Source: Gimesia aquarii
GTDB taxonomy: Bacteria > Planctomycetota > Planctomycetia > Planctomycetales > Planctomycetaceae
Assembly: GCF_007748175.1 (NCBI RefSeq)
Contig: NZ_CP037422.1
Span: 4,728,334-4,792,333, forward strand
Direction: 5' to 3'
Length of the DNA stretch: 64,000 nucleotides
This document shows, one piece after another, positions 27,040-35,572 of this stretch; positions within the stretch are counted from its first letter, which is position 1; each line of letters opens with the position of its first letter. The notes under the pieces are model-generated. The model had not been told where the DNA came from and ran no database searches. It worked only from the letters and a program-made list of their open reading frames with translations. The position numbers and the translations under genes are program-made.

Positions 27040-27597
27040 ATGAGTGAATTAATAACTCAACTTACTGACAGGCTGTGTTATTCCCCTGCAATTGAAGGTG
27101 ACGCATCGTGTGTACGTACCGATGAAGTAGGGAATGTATTGCCACCACAAAAACCCAATGCACCAATTAAATTAGAAGACGTGATCTATGTGGAGTCTCA
27201 GATCGGATTCAAGCTCCCTCCTATTATACGTCAAATAAGCACTGAGGTCGCCGATGGTGGATTTGGGCCAGATTGGGGAATCAACCGACTAAAGCATCCA
27301 TTAAATCTTCCCTTTGGTCCCCATTGGGAAATCAAAATGTCAGTGGAATCATGGCACAAGCTCTATCATACAAGTAATGATGACAATCAGTTAGCAACTT
27401 TTCCTAACCACTTCATTCGATACTGTGAGGTTGGATGTAATATCTCAATCTGTGTCGATTGCACTTCTGAATCAGGTTATTTGTTTCTCGATGATCCCAA
27501 TGCAAGTGATCCTATTCAGCCAATGGGAGTCACTCTTGAAGAATGGCTATTGCAGTGGCTTTCCTCTAATCCATGGCCAAAACAGATGTATTCATAA
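27040..27597 (+). CDS. SMI1/KNR4 (SUKH) family protein
   Basis: The ATG at 27040 starts a 185-residue protein (MSELITQLTDRL). The pattern IYVESQIGFKLPPIIRQISTEVADGGFGPDWGI is the typical SUKH start, in which an acidic helix precedes the conserved LP and GG motif. The region FPNHFIRYCEVGCNISICVDC and the end GVTLEEWLLQWLSSNPW also fit. SUKH proteins often act as immunity proteins against secreted nuclease or polymorphic toxins. No toxin gene lies next to this one, so it may be an orphan or a general adaptor. Confidence 0.75.
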   Translation: MSELITQLTDRLCYSPAIEGDASCVRTDEVGNVLPPQKPNAPIKLEDVIYVESQIGFKLPPIIRQISTEVADGGFGPDWGINRLKHPLNLPFGPHWEIKMSVESWHKLYHTSNDDNQLATFPNHFIRYCEVGCNISICVDCTSESGYLFLDDPNASDPIQPMGVTLEEWLLQWLSSNPWPKQMYS

Positions 27598-27837
27598 TAA
27601 ATTGAGAACGAAGTTTAACCGAGGTCCTCTGTCTCAATTAGAGTGATCACTGAAAAGTGTCTCGGAAACAGTCTCTACCCGGTCATCAACCGATTATATT
27701 ATTAATAAGTTGGTTGGTTAATGTCATTCAAAAGCACTAAAGACAGTAAAAGGTTTGGTCTCCCGATAGCGGATTGCTTAGAAATCGGTTTCGGACATAA
27801 ACAGCACAACAGGTAATGTTTTTTTCAGATCAGTCCC

Positions 27838-28299
27838 TTATCCGCCAACCAGGTCTTCTGGTTGTGACACCGAATTTTCTTTCAGACCGATAAAGATTTT
27901 TAATGCATACTGTGCCAGATTTTGCATCTCGCTGATTGTACTCACGTCCTGGAGTGATTTCATACACTTCTTCAGTTTATAGAAGTCGAATTCCTCTGTC
28001 TCATCCAGATTATAAAATCCCATCTTCCAACCCTCAAAGTAGCGGCGCTGGATCGAGTGGGAAATGATTCGGTTCACGCGACAATGCCGTTTGTCAACCT
28101 GGATTCTGGCAAATACTGATTCGACGTCATTATATTCACCTTCCAGGACCTGAAAAAAATGGCCGCGATCATAAACTAAAATCCCGGTGATCTCCTGGTT
28201 TGTATTATTTTGATGTGCCACACTCAAGATTTTGTTCAATCCGGCTCTTGTCATAGGAGCCCTACTTTTACTGACATAGATCAGTTGATAGAGTTTCAT
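27838..28299 (-). CDS. BLUF-domain blue-light photoreceptor, short
   Basis: The 153-residue protein starts KLYQLIYVSKS and covers the whole BLUF fold. The key flavin residues are at the textbook positions: Tyr8, Asn31/Asn32, Gln50 in GHFFQVLEG and Trp91/Met93 in EGWKMGF. Residues 100-153 form a short helical tail and no output domain such as EAL or cyclase is fused. Short BLUF proteins like SlrA or PixD work through protein partners; the partner here is not evident. The start has no strong ribosome binding site. Confidence 0.9.
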   Translation of the reverse strand: MKLYQLIYVSKSRAPMTRAGLNKILSVAHQNNTNQEITGILVYDRGHFFQVLEGEYNDVESVFARIQVDKRHCRVNRIISHSIQRRYFEGWKMGFYNLDETEEFDFYKLKKCMKSLQDVSTISEMQNLAQYALKIFIGLKENSVSQPEDLVGG

Positions 28300-28534
28300 A
28301 AAGGTTTAACCGGTAAAACGAAGATCACTAAGGAAAGCACGCATTTTCTGAATAATTAATAATCTTTATCGGTTTAATGAGGAGGCAAATATATCAAAAA
28401 ACTCTTCAGTCATCTTCTTTTCAGGAATTTGATTAAAGACTTTTCTATGTCCAGCTAATTTCGGTCAGGCTTATATGTGTTTGGTTGACTCTAAATTCGG
28501 TTATCTTGAACGTGAGACGTCTCCAAGGGGTAAA

Positions 28535-28978
28535 ATGAGAGCCAAAATATCAACAGTGATCAAAACGAGCGAAAATCAAATGTGGGAGGAACTTCAAAAA
28601 ACTTCCTCTTTGATGTATGTTGCTTCACCAATATTGAAATTTAAACCGGAGCAGGGGCATCCTGTTCCGGAAAAGTGGGGCCGGGGAACCGAATACAAGC
28701 TCAAAGTATTCTTGTTTGGGATCTTGCCTCTTGGAAGTCATATTATAAAGTTGGTAGAGTTGAACAAGGAAAAAAATCTGATTGTTTCTCATGAACATGG
28801 CAACTTAACAAAAGCATGGAATCATCGCATCAAATTTAATGCGATTGATGATGAAACGATTGAGTATTCAGACGAAATTGAAATCCATGCCGGAATAGGG
28901 ACATTATTTGTGTGGTTGTTTGCCCATATTTTCTACAGGCATCGGCAAATCAAATGGAAAAAACTATTTCAGAGTTAA
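28535..28978 (+). CDS. SRPBCC-like protein
   Basis: The ATG at 28535 has AGGGG just upstream; the frame extends to 28475. The product of about 147 residues begins MRAKISTVIKTSENQMWEELQKTSSLMYVASPILKF and alternates strand and helix as in START/polyketide-cyclase-like ligand-binding proteins (LVELNKEKNLIVSHEHG, WNHRIKFNAIDDETIEYSDEIEI), ending in a hydrophobic helix. Family placement is moderate. No ligand can be assigned. Confidence 0.6.
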   Translation: MRAKISTVIKTSENQMWEELQKTSSLMYVASPILKFKPEQGHPVPEKWGRGTEYKLKVFLFGILPLGSHIIKLVELNKEKNLIVSHEHGNLTKAWNHRIKFNAIDDETIEYSDEIEIHAGIGTLFVWLFAHIFYRHRQIKWKKLFQS

Positions 28979-29019
28979 CTGTTCCCTACACTCATATGAA
29001 TCGGTCGGAGCGCATCAAA

Positions 29020-29047
29020 AAAGACGGAGCAGCGACACCCCGTCTTT
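29020..29047. terminator. Bidirectional terminator between convergent genes
   Basis: Perfect 8-bp arms AAAGACGG (29020-29027) and CCGTCTTT (29040-29047) lie between the plus-strand SRPBCC gene and the convergent minus-strand gene ending at 29072. An A run precedes and CCTTT follows. Confidence 0.75.
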
Positions 29048-29071
29048 CCTTTACAGGAACCTAGGTCTTAT

Positions 29072-29320
29072 TCAAAATGCTTCAGGGTCATCAGAAGCGG
29101 CGTCAATCAGTTCTCTACCATCGATAATTTGGTAGTTCCCTTTTTCGATACAATTGACCCGTCTACCGTAGTGATCTACTAAAAATTGAACTTTGTCGTC
29201 AATTTCGATAAATCCTTTTTCAAGATCAAACTCATGCCGAACTCTCTTGTAACTAGATATTAAGACGGTTTCACCTGAATCGGTGAACGCATTAATTTCT
29301 CCAGTTTTCTTTAAAATCAT
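29072..29320 (-). CDS. Small hypothetical protein
   Basis: The ATG at 29320 has AGGAAG six bases upstream, a good start. The 82-residue protein (MILKKTGEINAFTDSGETVL) is soluble, rich in charged residues and predicted mainly beta strand (FIEIDDKVQFLVDHYGRRVNCIE). I do not recognise it. Its end is separated from the convergent upstream gene by a bidirectional terminator, which supports it being a real transcription unit. Confidence 0.55.
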   Translation of the reverse strand: MILKKTGEINAFTDSGETVLISSYKRVRHEFDLEKGFIEIDDKVQFLVDHYGRRVNCIEKGNYQIIDGRELIDAASDDPEAF

Positions 29321-29629
29321 TCTCAACTTCCTTTAATGATTTGTACTTTCAATAGAATTACCTGTTAATATTTGTTGAGTTTGTACACTCTCTTAACTAA
29401 TAGCTTTTGCTTAGTACAAACACTCGTTTTACATCAAAAATTAAGGGATTTCCCCCAGCATTTTTATGTACTGTTGATACAACTCTTTTGTCACATACAA
29501 CTGTTGAAATCCGCATGATGTGAAAGGAGTCAGACTTCAAAGGGAGCAGAATTTGATTGGAACGACAGTCGTTAGATGTTAGCTCCACGACTCAAAATCT
29601 GGAGGTGTGGAAGCACTCGGTATGATTAC
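29321..29629. other. Gap with no gene
   Basis: The region lies downstream of the PQQ-propeller gene and upstream of the 29072-29320 gene on the same strand. Nothing is recognised except an AT-rich section. Confidence 0.35.
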
Positions 29630-30997
29630 TTAGTTAGCGCTGTCATTCGCGAGCGAGTAGCAAACGACTTCATTGTCATTACGCAAATAGAGTTTGCCAC
29701 CTGCAATCGCTGGGAAAGTCCATACAACGGTCCGGCCCATGGTATTCGAAGTCGGCTTAATGGCATGGAAACGTCCCGTTTCGCGGTAGCCTGCTGGTGA
29801 GAGTTCCGCGGAGATGATGTCTCCTGTTTCGCTGAATAAGATATAGTTGTGACCGGACAGCTTCATCAGGAATGCTGTGCCGTGTGCACCGCCACGACCT
29901 CGTGTCGAGCCGGTTGTGGGCAAGGCGGACTGCCAAAGTCGCTCGCCCGTGTCCCCCCTCGCACAGATGACGGCACCGCTACGGATGTCAGCTCCGTACA
30001 AATATCCTTCATAAAAAATTCCATTACTGGTTGCGAGATAGACTCCTCGCTTCGGTGATCCTCCCCATAATTTCTCGACTCCCGAAGCATTCCGTTTCAG
30101 TTTTAGCATCACACCTTTACTGCCTTCACCGCTCGTGAATAATAGATCTCCATTACTGATGGGCGGCAGGATCGACATACCGTAATCTGGCTTCAGCGGA
30201 TGTTGCCAATAGAGCGTTCCATTGGTTGGGTTCAAACTGCTGATTTGCTCAGGATCCCAGATCATCAATTGCTTACGACCGTCGTGTTTCACAATCGTTG
30301 GTGGACAGTAACCGGTTTCTATACTTGAAAGTGAGCGCCATTCCTCTTTTCCACTCTTCAAGTCAAATGCGACAACCAGACTGCCCTCACCTCCAACCAT
30401 ACAAATCAGAGAATTGCCATAGACGAGTGGTGATGCGGAATGACCCCACAATGGAGTTTTCGCTCCATATTGTTCTTTAAAGTTGATGTGCCACACTTTT
30501 GTTCCACGCTTTGCATCAACGCATGTCAAATCTCCTTCAGCCCCCAATGCATAAACCATCCCATCATGGTAACTGGGAGTTGCCCTCGGTCCCCCTCCAT
30601 ACGAAACGGCGTAGGCCCGTTCGTATTCGTAAGACCACAACGGCTTGCCGTTCGTAGCTTTGAAGCACAGTAGCCGTTCTTTACCCGTCAATTTATCTCG
30701 TTTGCCTGCGTTGTTGGTGATATCGCCTGATGCCTTTTTGTAATCAAAGATAAATGTCTTCACATCGGCAATGATCGGACCAGAGTATCCAAACGAGATT
30801 GGCTGACGCCAGATGAGCTTCAATCCATCGGAAGGAATCGTCGTTAACAACTCCGATTCGCGCACCGATCCATCACGGCGTGGACCGTTCCACTGCGGCC
30901 AATCGTCGCCAAAGGTAATCTGGTCGGACGCTAGCAGCACCAAAAAGCAGAGCAAGAGATGTCGGAGAATCTTGTTCCATCGAACTGAATCAGTCAT
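29630..30997 (-). CDS. Secreted PQQ-repeat beta-propeller protein
   Basis: The 455-residue protein has a signal peptide (LLLCFLVLLASDQITFGDD, about residues 14-32) and begins its mature part DWPQWNGPRRDGSVRE, the planctomycete PWPQWRGP-type start. Blade motifs such as VDAKRGTKVWHI and LNPTNGTLYWQH recur. A GAGG ribosome binding site precedes the ATG. It resembles the 12293-13573 protein in architecture. The likely location is the periplasm; function is unknown. Confidence 0.88.
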   Translation of the reverse strand: MTDSVRWNKILRHLLLCFLVLLASDQITFGDDWPQWNGPRRDGSVRESELLTTIPSDGLKLIWRQPISFGYSGPIIADVKTFIFDYKKASGDITNNAGKRDKLTGKERLLCFKATNGKPLWSYEYERAYAVSYGGGPRATPSYHDGMVYALGAEGDLTCVDAKRGTKVWHINFKEQYGAKTPLWGHSASPLVYGNSLICMVGGEGSLVVAFDLKSGKEEWRSLSSIETGYCPPTIVKHDGRKQLMIWDPEQISSLNPTNGTLYWQHPLKPDYGMSILPPISNGDLLFTSGEGSKGVMLKLKRNASGVEKLWGGSPKRGVYLATSNGIFYEGYLYGADIRSGAVICARGDTGERLWQSALPTTGSTRGRGGAHGTAFLMKLSGHNYILFSETGDIISAELSPAGYRETGRFHAIKPTSNTMGRTVVWTFPAIAGGKLYLRNDNEVVCYSLANDSAN

Positions 30998-31238
30998 TAA
31001 CTACCTCAAACGATTAGCCAGCACAGGTGGAAAGTCGAGTTTGGCGCTGCTCGTGTATTTTCCGCTTTCGGATAGCTTTCATAATAAAATTATTGAGTTG
31101 TGTCTAGTTCGCCACTTGAGAATTTCCCCTTGGCTTGGCAAGACTCGCAAGGCTAAGCATTTTCATAACGCTGAGCTGTAGAAGGAGCAGGCTCAGTATG
31201 GCGAAGAAGTCGTAAAGAGGCAGATCCCGATACCAATC

Positions 31239-31628
31239 TCAATGAAACGTTGCTGGCTTATGAAATCCCCATGAAGCCGCGAGTGCATCGGCGGCTTCTT
31301 CCACGTCAGTGATTTCGCCCCAACCCCCATTTCGAAGAAACGCATGGGCGAACTCGTGAGCGATGATGTATTTCGCGTATGATTCAGACGCCATCTCCAA
31401 CTTGGGTCTCAGCACCACGAGACGACTTCCTTCGCCGATGGGGCCAGGTGCGGGCATGAAGAGTGTCCAGCCTTTCCCAGGCTCGTAGTTGTCGATCGCG
31501 GTTCCGAATCGAGGATCATCCAAAAAATCACGTTGCACATCGACGGGCAATGCCTGAAGGACAGCTAAGACTCGTTCCTGCAACAGTGGGTAATCAGCAA
31601 AGGGGGCGATAAATGCAGCAAAGGTCAT
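31239..31628 (-). CDS. Minimal zincin-like metallopeptidase
   Basis: The 129-residue protein carries HEFAH at residues 91-95 (His91, Glu92, His95) within YIIAHEFAHAFLRNGG and a downstream acidic cluster DVEEAADALAASWGF (Glu110/111), which could supply the third zinc ligand as in gluzincins. No signal peptide is present. There is no clear ribosome binding site, and I see no partner such as a transcriptional regulator of the ImmA type. The protein is shorter than usual peptidases. Confidence 0.6.
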   Translation of the reverse strand: MTFAAFIAPFADYPLLQERVLAVLQALPVDVQRDFLDDPRFGTAIDNYEPGKGWTLFMPAPGPIGEGSRLVVLRPKLEMASESYAKYIIAHEFAHAFLRNGGWGEITDVEEAADALAASWGFHKPATFH

Positions 31629-31671
31629 ATTGAGAATGCTTCACATCGATGGAAAATGTAGTTCAGTTCTA

Positions 31672-32739
31672 TCATTCTGGTTGATAGCCGTGCCAGGCCC
31701 AAACCAGTGTGTCTGCCAGTGTTTGTTCGAATACCTTGCGGTCACAGTGTCGAGTGCCACGACTGAAAATGTACCGGTAGTCATAACCTTTGGCCTTGAG
31801 TGCTGCGGCCGTACGTTTGTTGGCCATCACCCAATTATGATAAGTCTCTTCCGGATCTTTGGCACGAAGATCATTTTCAGCGACGTGCGTGAAAATTCGC
31901 AGTGGTTTTTTCTCACTCTTTTCAATCAGCTTCATACTGGAATGGTATTCCCAGGCTCCGAGAGGATACTTCGCTTCTTCGGGGGCATCATCATCCTGTT
32001 GATCAACGAACGTGCCGGAGTACGTAATCAAGCGACGAAACAAATCAGGACGAAACCAACCCATTGTGAGTGCAGCCGCACCGCCGGAACTGCAACCCAT
32101 CGTAGCTCTGCCCCAGGGATTTTCTGTAAAGGCAATCTTAGGATAGGCGGCTCTGATCTCTTCATTCTTCAGCACGGCGGGTAACACTTCGTCATTGATG
32201 AATCGCGCGTAGCGGTCTGACATCGTATCATATTCCAGACCGCGCTCGCTCCCCTTACCATCGTTTCCACCGTTCTGGACGGCAATGACGATGAACGCCG
32301 GCAGCTTGCGTTCCGGATCCTTAGAGACGGTCAGATTATCCAATGCATTGCGGACCAGGTTCAGACGACTTGGTCCATCCTGGGTCACGAGAATGGGAGC
32401 TTTCGTACTGTCTTTATAGGCAGCTGGAACGTAAACGAAAATCTTGCGCGATTCACGTACGGGCTTTTTGGGATCGAGCGTCTTATCATCGCCCGGAAAA
32501 ATTTTACTCTTTGCCAGAGGCATTGAGAATTCGAATTGCTTTCCCTTGGGATTACCTTGATCAGTGAGATCCGGATCGATTTGATACTCGGGACCGATGA
32601 CGAAGTTCCCATTGCCTTCCGCGCCTGGGTTTTCCGTATATTTCTCGGCAGAAAACACGATGTTGGAAGCAAAGCTAACAACAGCGATTGTGATAAGAAA
32701 ACGGACACGATTTGACTGGAACCTGGAATTGTACAACAT
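31672..32739 (-). CDS. Secreted esterase, enterochelin esterase-like
   Basis: The 355-residue protein has a signal peptide (RFLITIAVVSFASNIVFSAE). The alpha/beta-hydrolase fold is indicated by FVYVPAAYKDSTKAPILVTQDG, the nucleophile elbow ATMGCSSGGAAALTM (central Ser) and a C-terminal His in SRGTRHCDRKVF. The family hydrolyses esters such as siderophores, glucuronoyl or acetyl groups on polysaccharides; the substrate is open. No siderophore genes are near, so a polysaccharide role is just as plausible. Confidence 0.82.
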   Translation of the reverse strand: MLYNSRFQSNRVRFLITIAVVSFASNIVFSAEKYTENPGAEGNGNFVIGPEYQIDPDLTDQGNPKGKQFEFSMPLAKSKIFPGDDKTLDPKKPVRESRKIFVYVPAAYKDSTKAPILVTQDGPSRLNLVRNALDNLTVSKDPERKLPAFIVIAVQNGGNDGKGSERGLEYDTMSDRYARFINDEVLPAVLKNEEIRAAYPKIAFTENPWGRATMGCSSGGAAALTMGWFRPDLFRRLITYSGTFVDQQDDDAPEEAKYPLGAWEYHSSMKLIEKSEKKPLRIFTHVAENDLRAKDPEETYHNWVMANKRTAAALKAKGYDYRYIFSRGTRHCDRKVFEQTLADTLVWAWHGYQPE

Positions 32740-33226
32740 AAAAAATCAATCGCTTTGCGTAGATACTTGGGGAAATATTGAGAACAGGAGTATTAGACTA
32801 CTCTATTTCCTATCCGTTTTCAATTTCTCAATCAAAAATAAAAGAGAGGCGACAAAAGCGATTAGAGATTTTAGAATGGTTGAAGGAAGGTTTGTAGATC
32901 GATGACGAGGTCTACTTACATTGCTGTTCCCATCTGTAGTGCTCATCAAACACAGAATGAGGCATTGTAAGGCAGTAAATTAATGTGTTGTGGATTTGTA
33001 TTTGTTATTTCAATGGTACTTTTTTTAAGTTTTGCAGTGCAGGTAATTATGAAACTCAAGAATAAAGAAGATGAATGAGTGACGAAAGATGCAAATGGTT
33101 GTTCCCTTGGGTTGTGAAACTTGATCGATTCCGATCCAGAGTTTTTACTTGTATCACAAAAGTGTGTTGTTTACGATGGCTTCCTGATTTGCTGTCACAC
33201 TGGCAATGATTTGAGAGTAAAATAGA
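32740..33226. other. Gap holding a possible 31-residue membrane ORF
   Basis: Apart from the small ORF listed separately at 32983-33078, I see no other gene in this divergent gap. Confidence 0.4.
32983..33078 (+). CDS. Possible small membrane protein, 31 residues
   Basis: ATG at 32983 gives MCCGFVFVISMVLFLSFAV followed by a basic/acidic tail KLKNKEDE and a TGA stop. AAGG lies nine bases upstream. The layout, one membrane span then a charged tail, is that of genuine bacterial small membrane proteins. The frame is too short for statistics and has no homologue that I recall. Confidence 0.4.
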   Translation: MCCGFVFVISMVLFLSFAVQVIMKLKNKEDE

Positions 33227-34048
33227 ATGATTGAGTTGTGCACAAATCTCAGAAAACCTCTTGACCAATTCGTGGATTGTCTCTGGTACTCTGATGGTGA
33301 ATCTCGATCTCATCAGAAGGAGCGCTTGCTGCCAACCGGTACGGTCGAACTTGTCTTCAAGCTAAAGGAAGATCGTGCTCTACGCATCTTTGATAATGCT
33401 TGCGACACAACAGGTCGATGTTTCAGTAAGGCCGTTGTTTCAGGGGCCTATTCTCACCACTTCGCACTCGATACCTCGGAGTCATCGCCGACAGTTGGTG
33501 TTCATTTTCGGCCCGGTGGTGCGTCCCTCATTTTGGGCGTTCCGTTGAGTGAACTGATGGATCAACATTGCGGGTTAGAAGAACTCTGGGGCCGACAGGC
33601 CGTTGAGATATGGGAGCGCCTGATGGAGGCACCCTCAACGACATCGCGTTTCTCAGTGTTGGAACAGTTTCTCTTGGACCGTTTGACTCAACCCCCTCAT
33701 GACTATCCGGCAATCATGAGTGCAATTCAACAGTTTAGCGCTTCATCAGCCATGGTTGGGGTGCGAGAGGTGAGTGATTCAATGGGCTATCCAGCCAAAC
33801 GGTTCATTCGACTGTTTCATGATTACGCGGGACTGACTCCGAAGTTGTTCGGACGTATCCAACGCTTTCAATCCGTTCTGGACCAGATCGTAGCTGGAAA
33901 AACACTCAAGTGGACCAGCATCGCGCTAGATTGTGGATATTACGATCAGTCTCACTTGATCCGCGATTTTCGTGCATTTTCAGGAGTGACGCCCGAGGAA
34001 TATCAGCCGATCGAAGCGGATCGCAAGAATCATATGATCCTGGAATGA
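33227..34048 (+). CDS. AraC family transcriptional regulator
   Basis: The 273-residue protein has an N-terminal domain of the DUF6597 type (DQFVDCLWYSDG, LLPTGTVELVFKL, VGVHFRPGGASLILGVPLSEL) and a C-terminal AraC helix-turn-helix pair. The first is seen in VREVSDSMGYPAKRFIRLFHDYAGLTPK. The second is in IALDCGYYDQSHLIRDFRAFSGVTPEEY, the conserved AraC ending. It is followed 97 bases later by a VOC protein gene, which it may regulate. The inducer is unknown. Confidence 0.92.
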   Translation: MIELCTNLRKPLDQFVDCLWYSDGESRSHQKERLLPTGTVELVFKLKEDRALRIFDNACDTTGRCFSKAVVSGAYSHHFALDTSESSPTVGVHFRPGGASLILGVPLSELMDQHCGLEELWGRQAVEIWERLMEAPSTTSRFSVLEQFLLDRLTQPPHDYPAIMSAIQQFSASSAMVGVREVSDSMGYPAKRFIRLFHDYAGLTPKLFGRIQRFQSVLDQIVAGKTLKWTSIALDCGYYDQSHLIRDFRAFSGVTPEEYQPIEADRKNHMILE

Positions 34049-34145
34049 CGGGCGACAATTTTATCCAATACAAGTTTTGTGTAGGTGGCTATGCTAGCAT
34101 CAGATGTTTAAAAAACCAACTACTCGCTAATGAGGAGCCAACGCG

Positions 34146-34640
34146 ATGACTGACAACACAAGACCTGTCAACCAAATCGAAGAAGTTTATCCCTACCTGA
34201 GAGCACGAGACTGTAACGCTGCCATTGAATTCTACCAGCGCGCTTTCGGAGCTGTAGAAGATTTTCGATTGACTGAGCCGGGTGGACGCATAGGACACGC
34301 CGAACTTAAGTTTGGAACAGCAACGATCATGGTGTCAGACGAATACCCGGAATATGGAATCCTTGGACCACAGGATTCTGTACCCACTGGCTCGTCAGTT
34401 CATCTCCACGTCGAAGATGTGGACACCATGACGCAGCAGGCTGCAGAAGCGGGTGCTACCATTGTCATGGAACCACGCGACCAGTTTTACGGCGAGCGAT
34501 CCTCCAAAGTACTTGATCCATTCGGCCACGAATGGTTACTTGGTTCGCACATTGAGGATGTCTCACCCGAAGAAATGCAGAGACGATTTGATGAAATGTT
34601 CAAAGAAGGCGAATCCGACAGCAAGAATACATCCTCGTGA
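34146..34640 (+). CDS. VOC family (glyoxalase/PhnB-like) protein
   Basis: The 164-residue protein begins with IEEVYPYLRARDCNAAIEFYQRAFGA, the PhnB-type start, followed by GRIGHAELKFGTATIMVSDE and LHLHVEDVD plus the C-terminal DPFGHEWLLGSH, which matches the usual GHxW segment. Metal-binding His residues in this family are commonly in H-x-D/E positions here (GHAEL, FGHEW). A GAGGAG ribosome binding site lies upstream. A decayed copy occurs at 39190-39538. Confidence 0.9.
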   Translation: MTDNTRPVNQIEEVYPYLRARDCNAAIEFYQRAFGAVEDFRLTEPGGRIGHAELKFGTATIMVSDEYPEYGILGPQDSVPTGSSVHLHVEDVDTMTQQAAEAGATIVMEPRDQFYGERSSKVLDPFGHEWLLGSHIEDVSPEEMQRRFDEMFKEGESDSKNTSS

Positions 34641-34737
34641 GGTGTGAATGATAAATCAAATTTGACCTTCTAAAAATCGGTCCTTTCTTCTATACCAATA
34701 TCATTGATTCGAAGTGTTTTAATTGTTAGCCAGTCAG

Positions 34738-35301
34738 TTAGATCATTGACTTTTGATACATCAAATCGGTGCGCGCGACGTATTTGACGCCTGAAGTGAC
34801 CAGGCTTCCTTCATGCATAAGGGGGTGTTGAAAAAGCAGCCCCATTCCTGTTTGGGGTTGAATGGCAATTTCCGGGTCAGTCACAAATGTGGTAGCACCA
34901 CCTGTAAAGTCTTCGTTGAGATAGACAAGAAACGAATAACAACTTTGCTCGTATTCATTCCGATAGAACGAACCATCGGCGTGTGTTCGGAATTGCATAC
35001 CGGGCTTGTAACGATAACAGCGAAAGCGTTCATTGGCCCCCACAAGCGACATGTTGTGAATTTGTTTTGGCGCTCGTTCACCGACACGCGCTAATAACGT
35101 TTCTGCCAACTGTGGATCATCGAACATAACACGGTCATTATTGCGAACGTTTGGGTTCACTTCAGTACCACTGAGAGTGTTGATGGTCGCAATCTCAGGT
35201 TTGAGTGTTTCGATGCGCTGGATTAATTGCACACACTCCTCCGGCGATAAGACACCGGGGACTTCGAGAATGTAGGGCTGATCCGGATCAATGTTAAACA
35301 T
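34738..35301 (-). CDS. 2OG-Fe(II) oxygenase, prolyl-4-hydroxylase-like
   Basis: The 187-residue protein has the iron-binding pattern His107-x-Asp109 (FRTHADGS) and distal His163 (LMHEGSL), followed by Lys173 ten residues later, which is the expected 2-oxoglutarate contact. Beta strands CYSFLVYLNEDFTGGATTF form the jelly-roll core. The length matches a single P4H-type catalytic domain. No substrate can be assigned; a collagen-like or PKHD-type target is one option. Confidence 0.88.
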   Translation of the reverse strand: MFNIDPDQPYILEVPGVLSPEECVQLIQRIETLKPEIATINTLSGTEVNPNVRNNDRVMFDDPQLAETLLARVGERAPKQIHNMSLVGANERFRCYRYKPGMQFRTHADGSFYRNEYEQSCYSFLVYLNEDFTGGATTFVTDPEIAIQPQTGMGLLFQHPLMHEGSLVTSGVKYVARTDLMYQKSMI

Positions 35302-35572
35302 GTGGTTTCACTCAATAAGGTCTTGATTACTTAAGGGAGAACGACGACTTCTCATGCATCTGATTTATGACAGTGTATAAATTGATTTTATGAGAATGGT
35401 ATCTAGTATATGACACGCTGAATTGCGAACAGGTTCGACGCAATATGAGCGACCAAACCTGTTTGTCAGGAAGCTTAATGTCGTCGGATAATCAATTAAT
35501 AAAGCCGTTTTAGATCAACTCTGTTGTGAGCACATTGTCTGTCTTGAATGGTGTCTCAATTTTAATGAGCTG

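Noticed and set aside
30813-31181. 122-codon plus-strand frame overlapping the PQQ gene start
   Set aside because: Most of it is antisense to the propeller gene, without start signal or domain.
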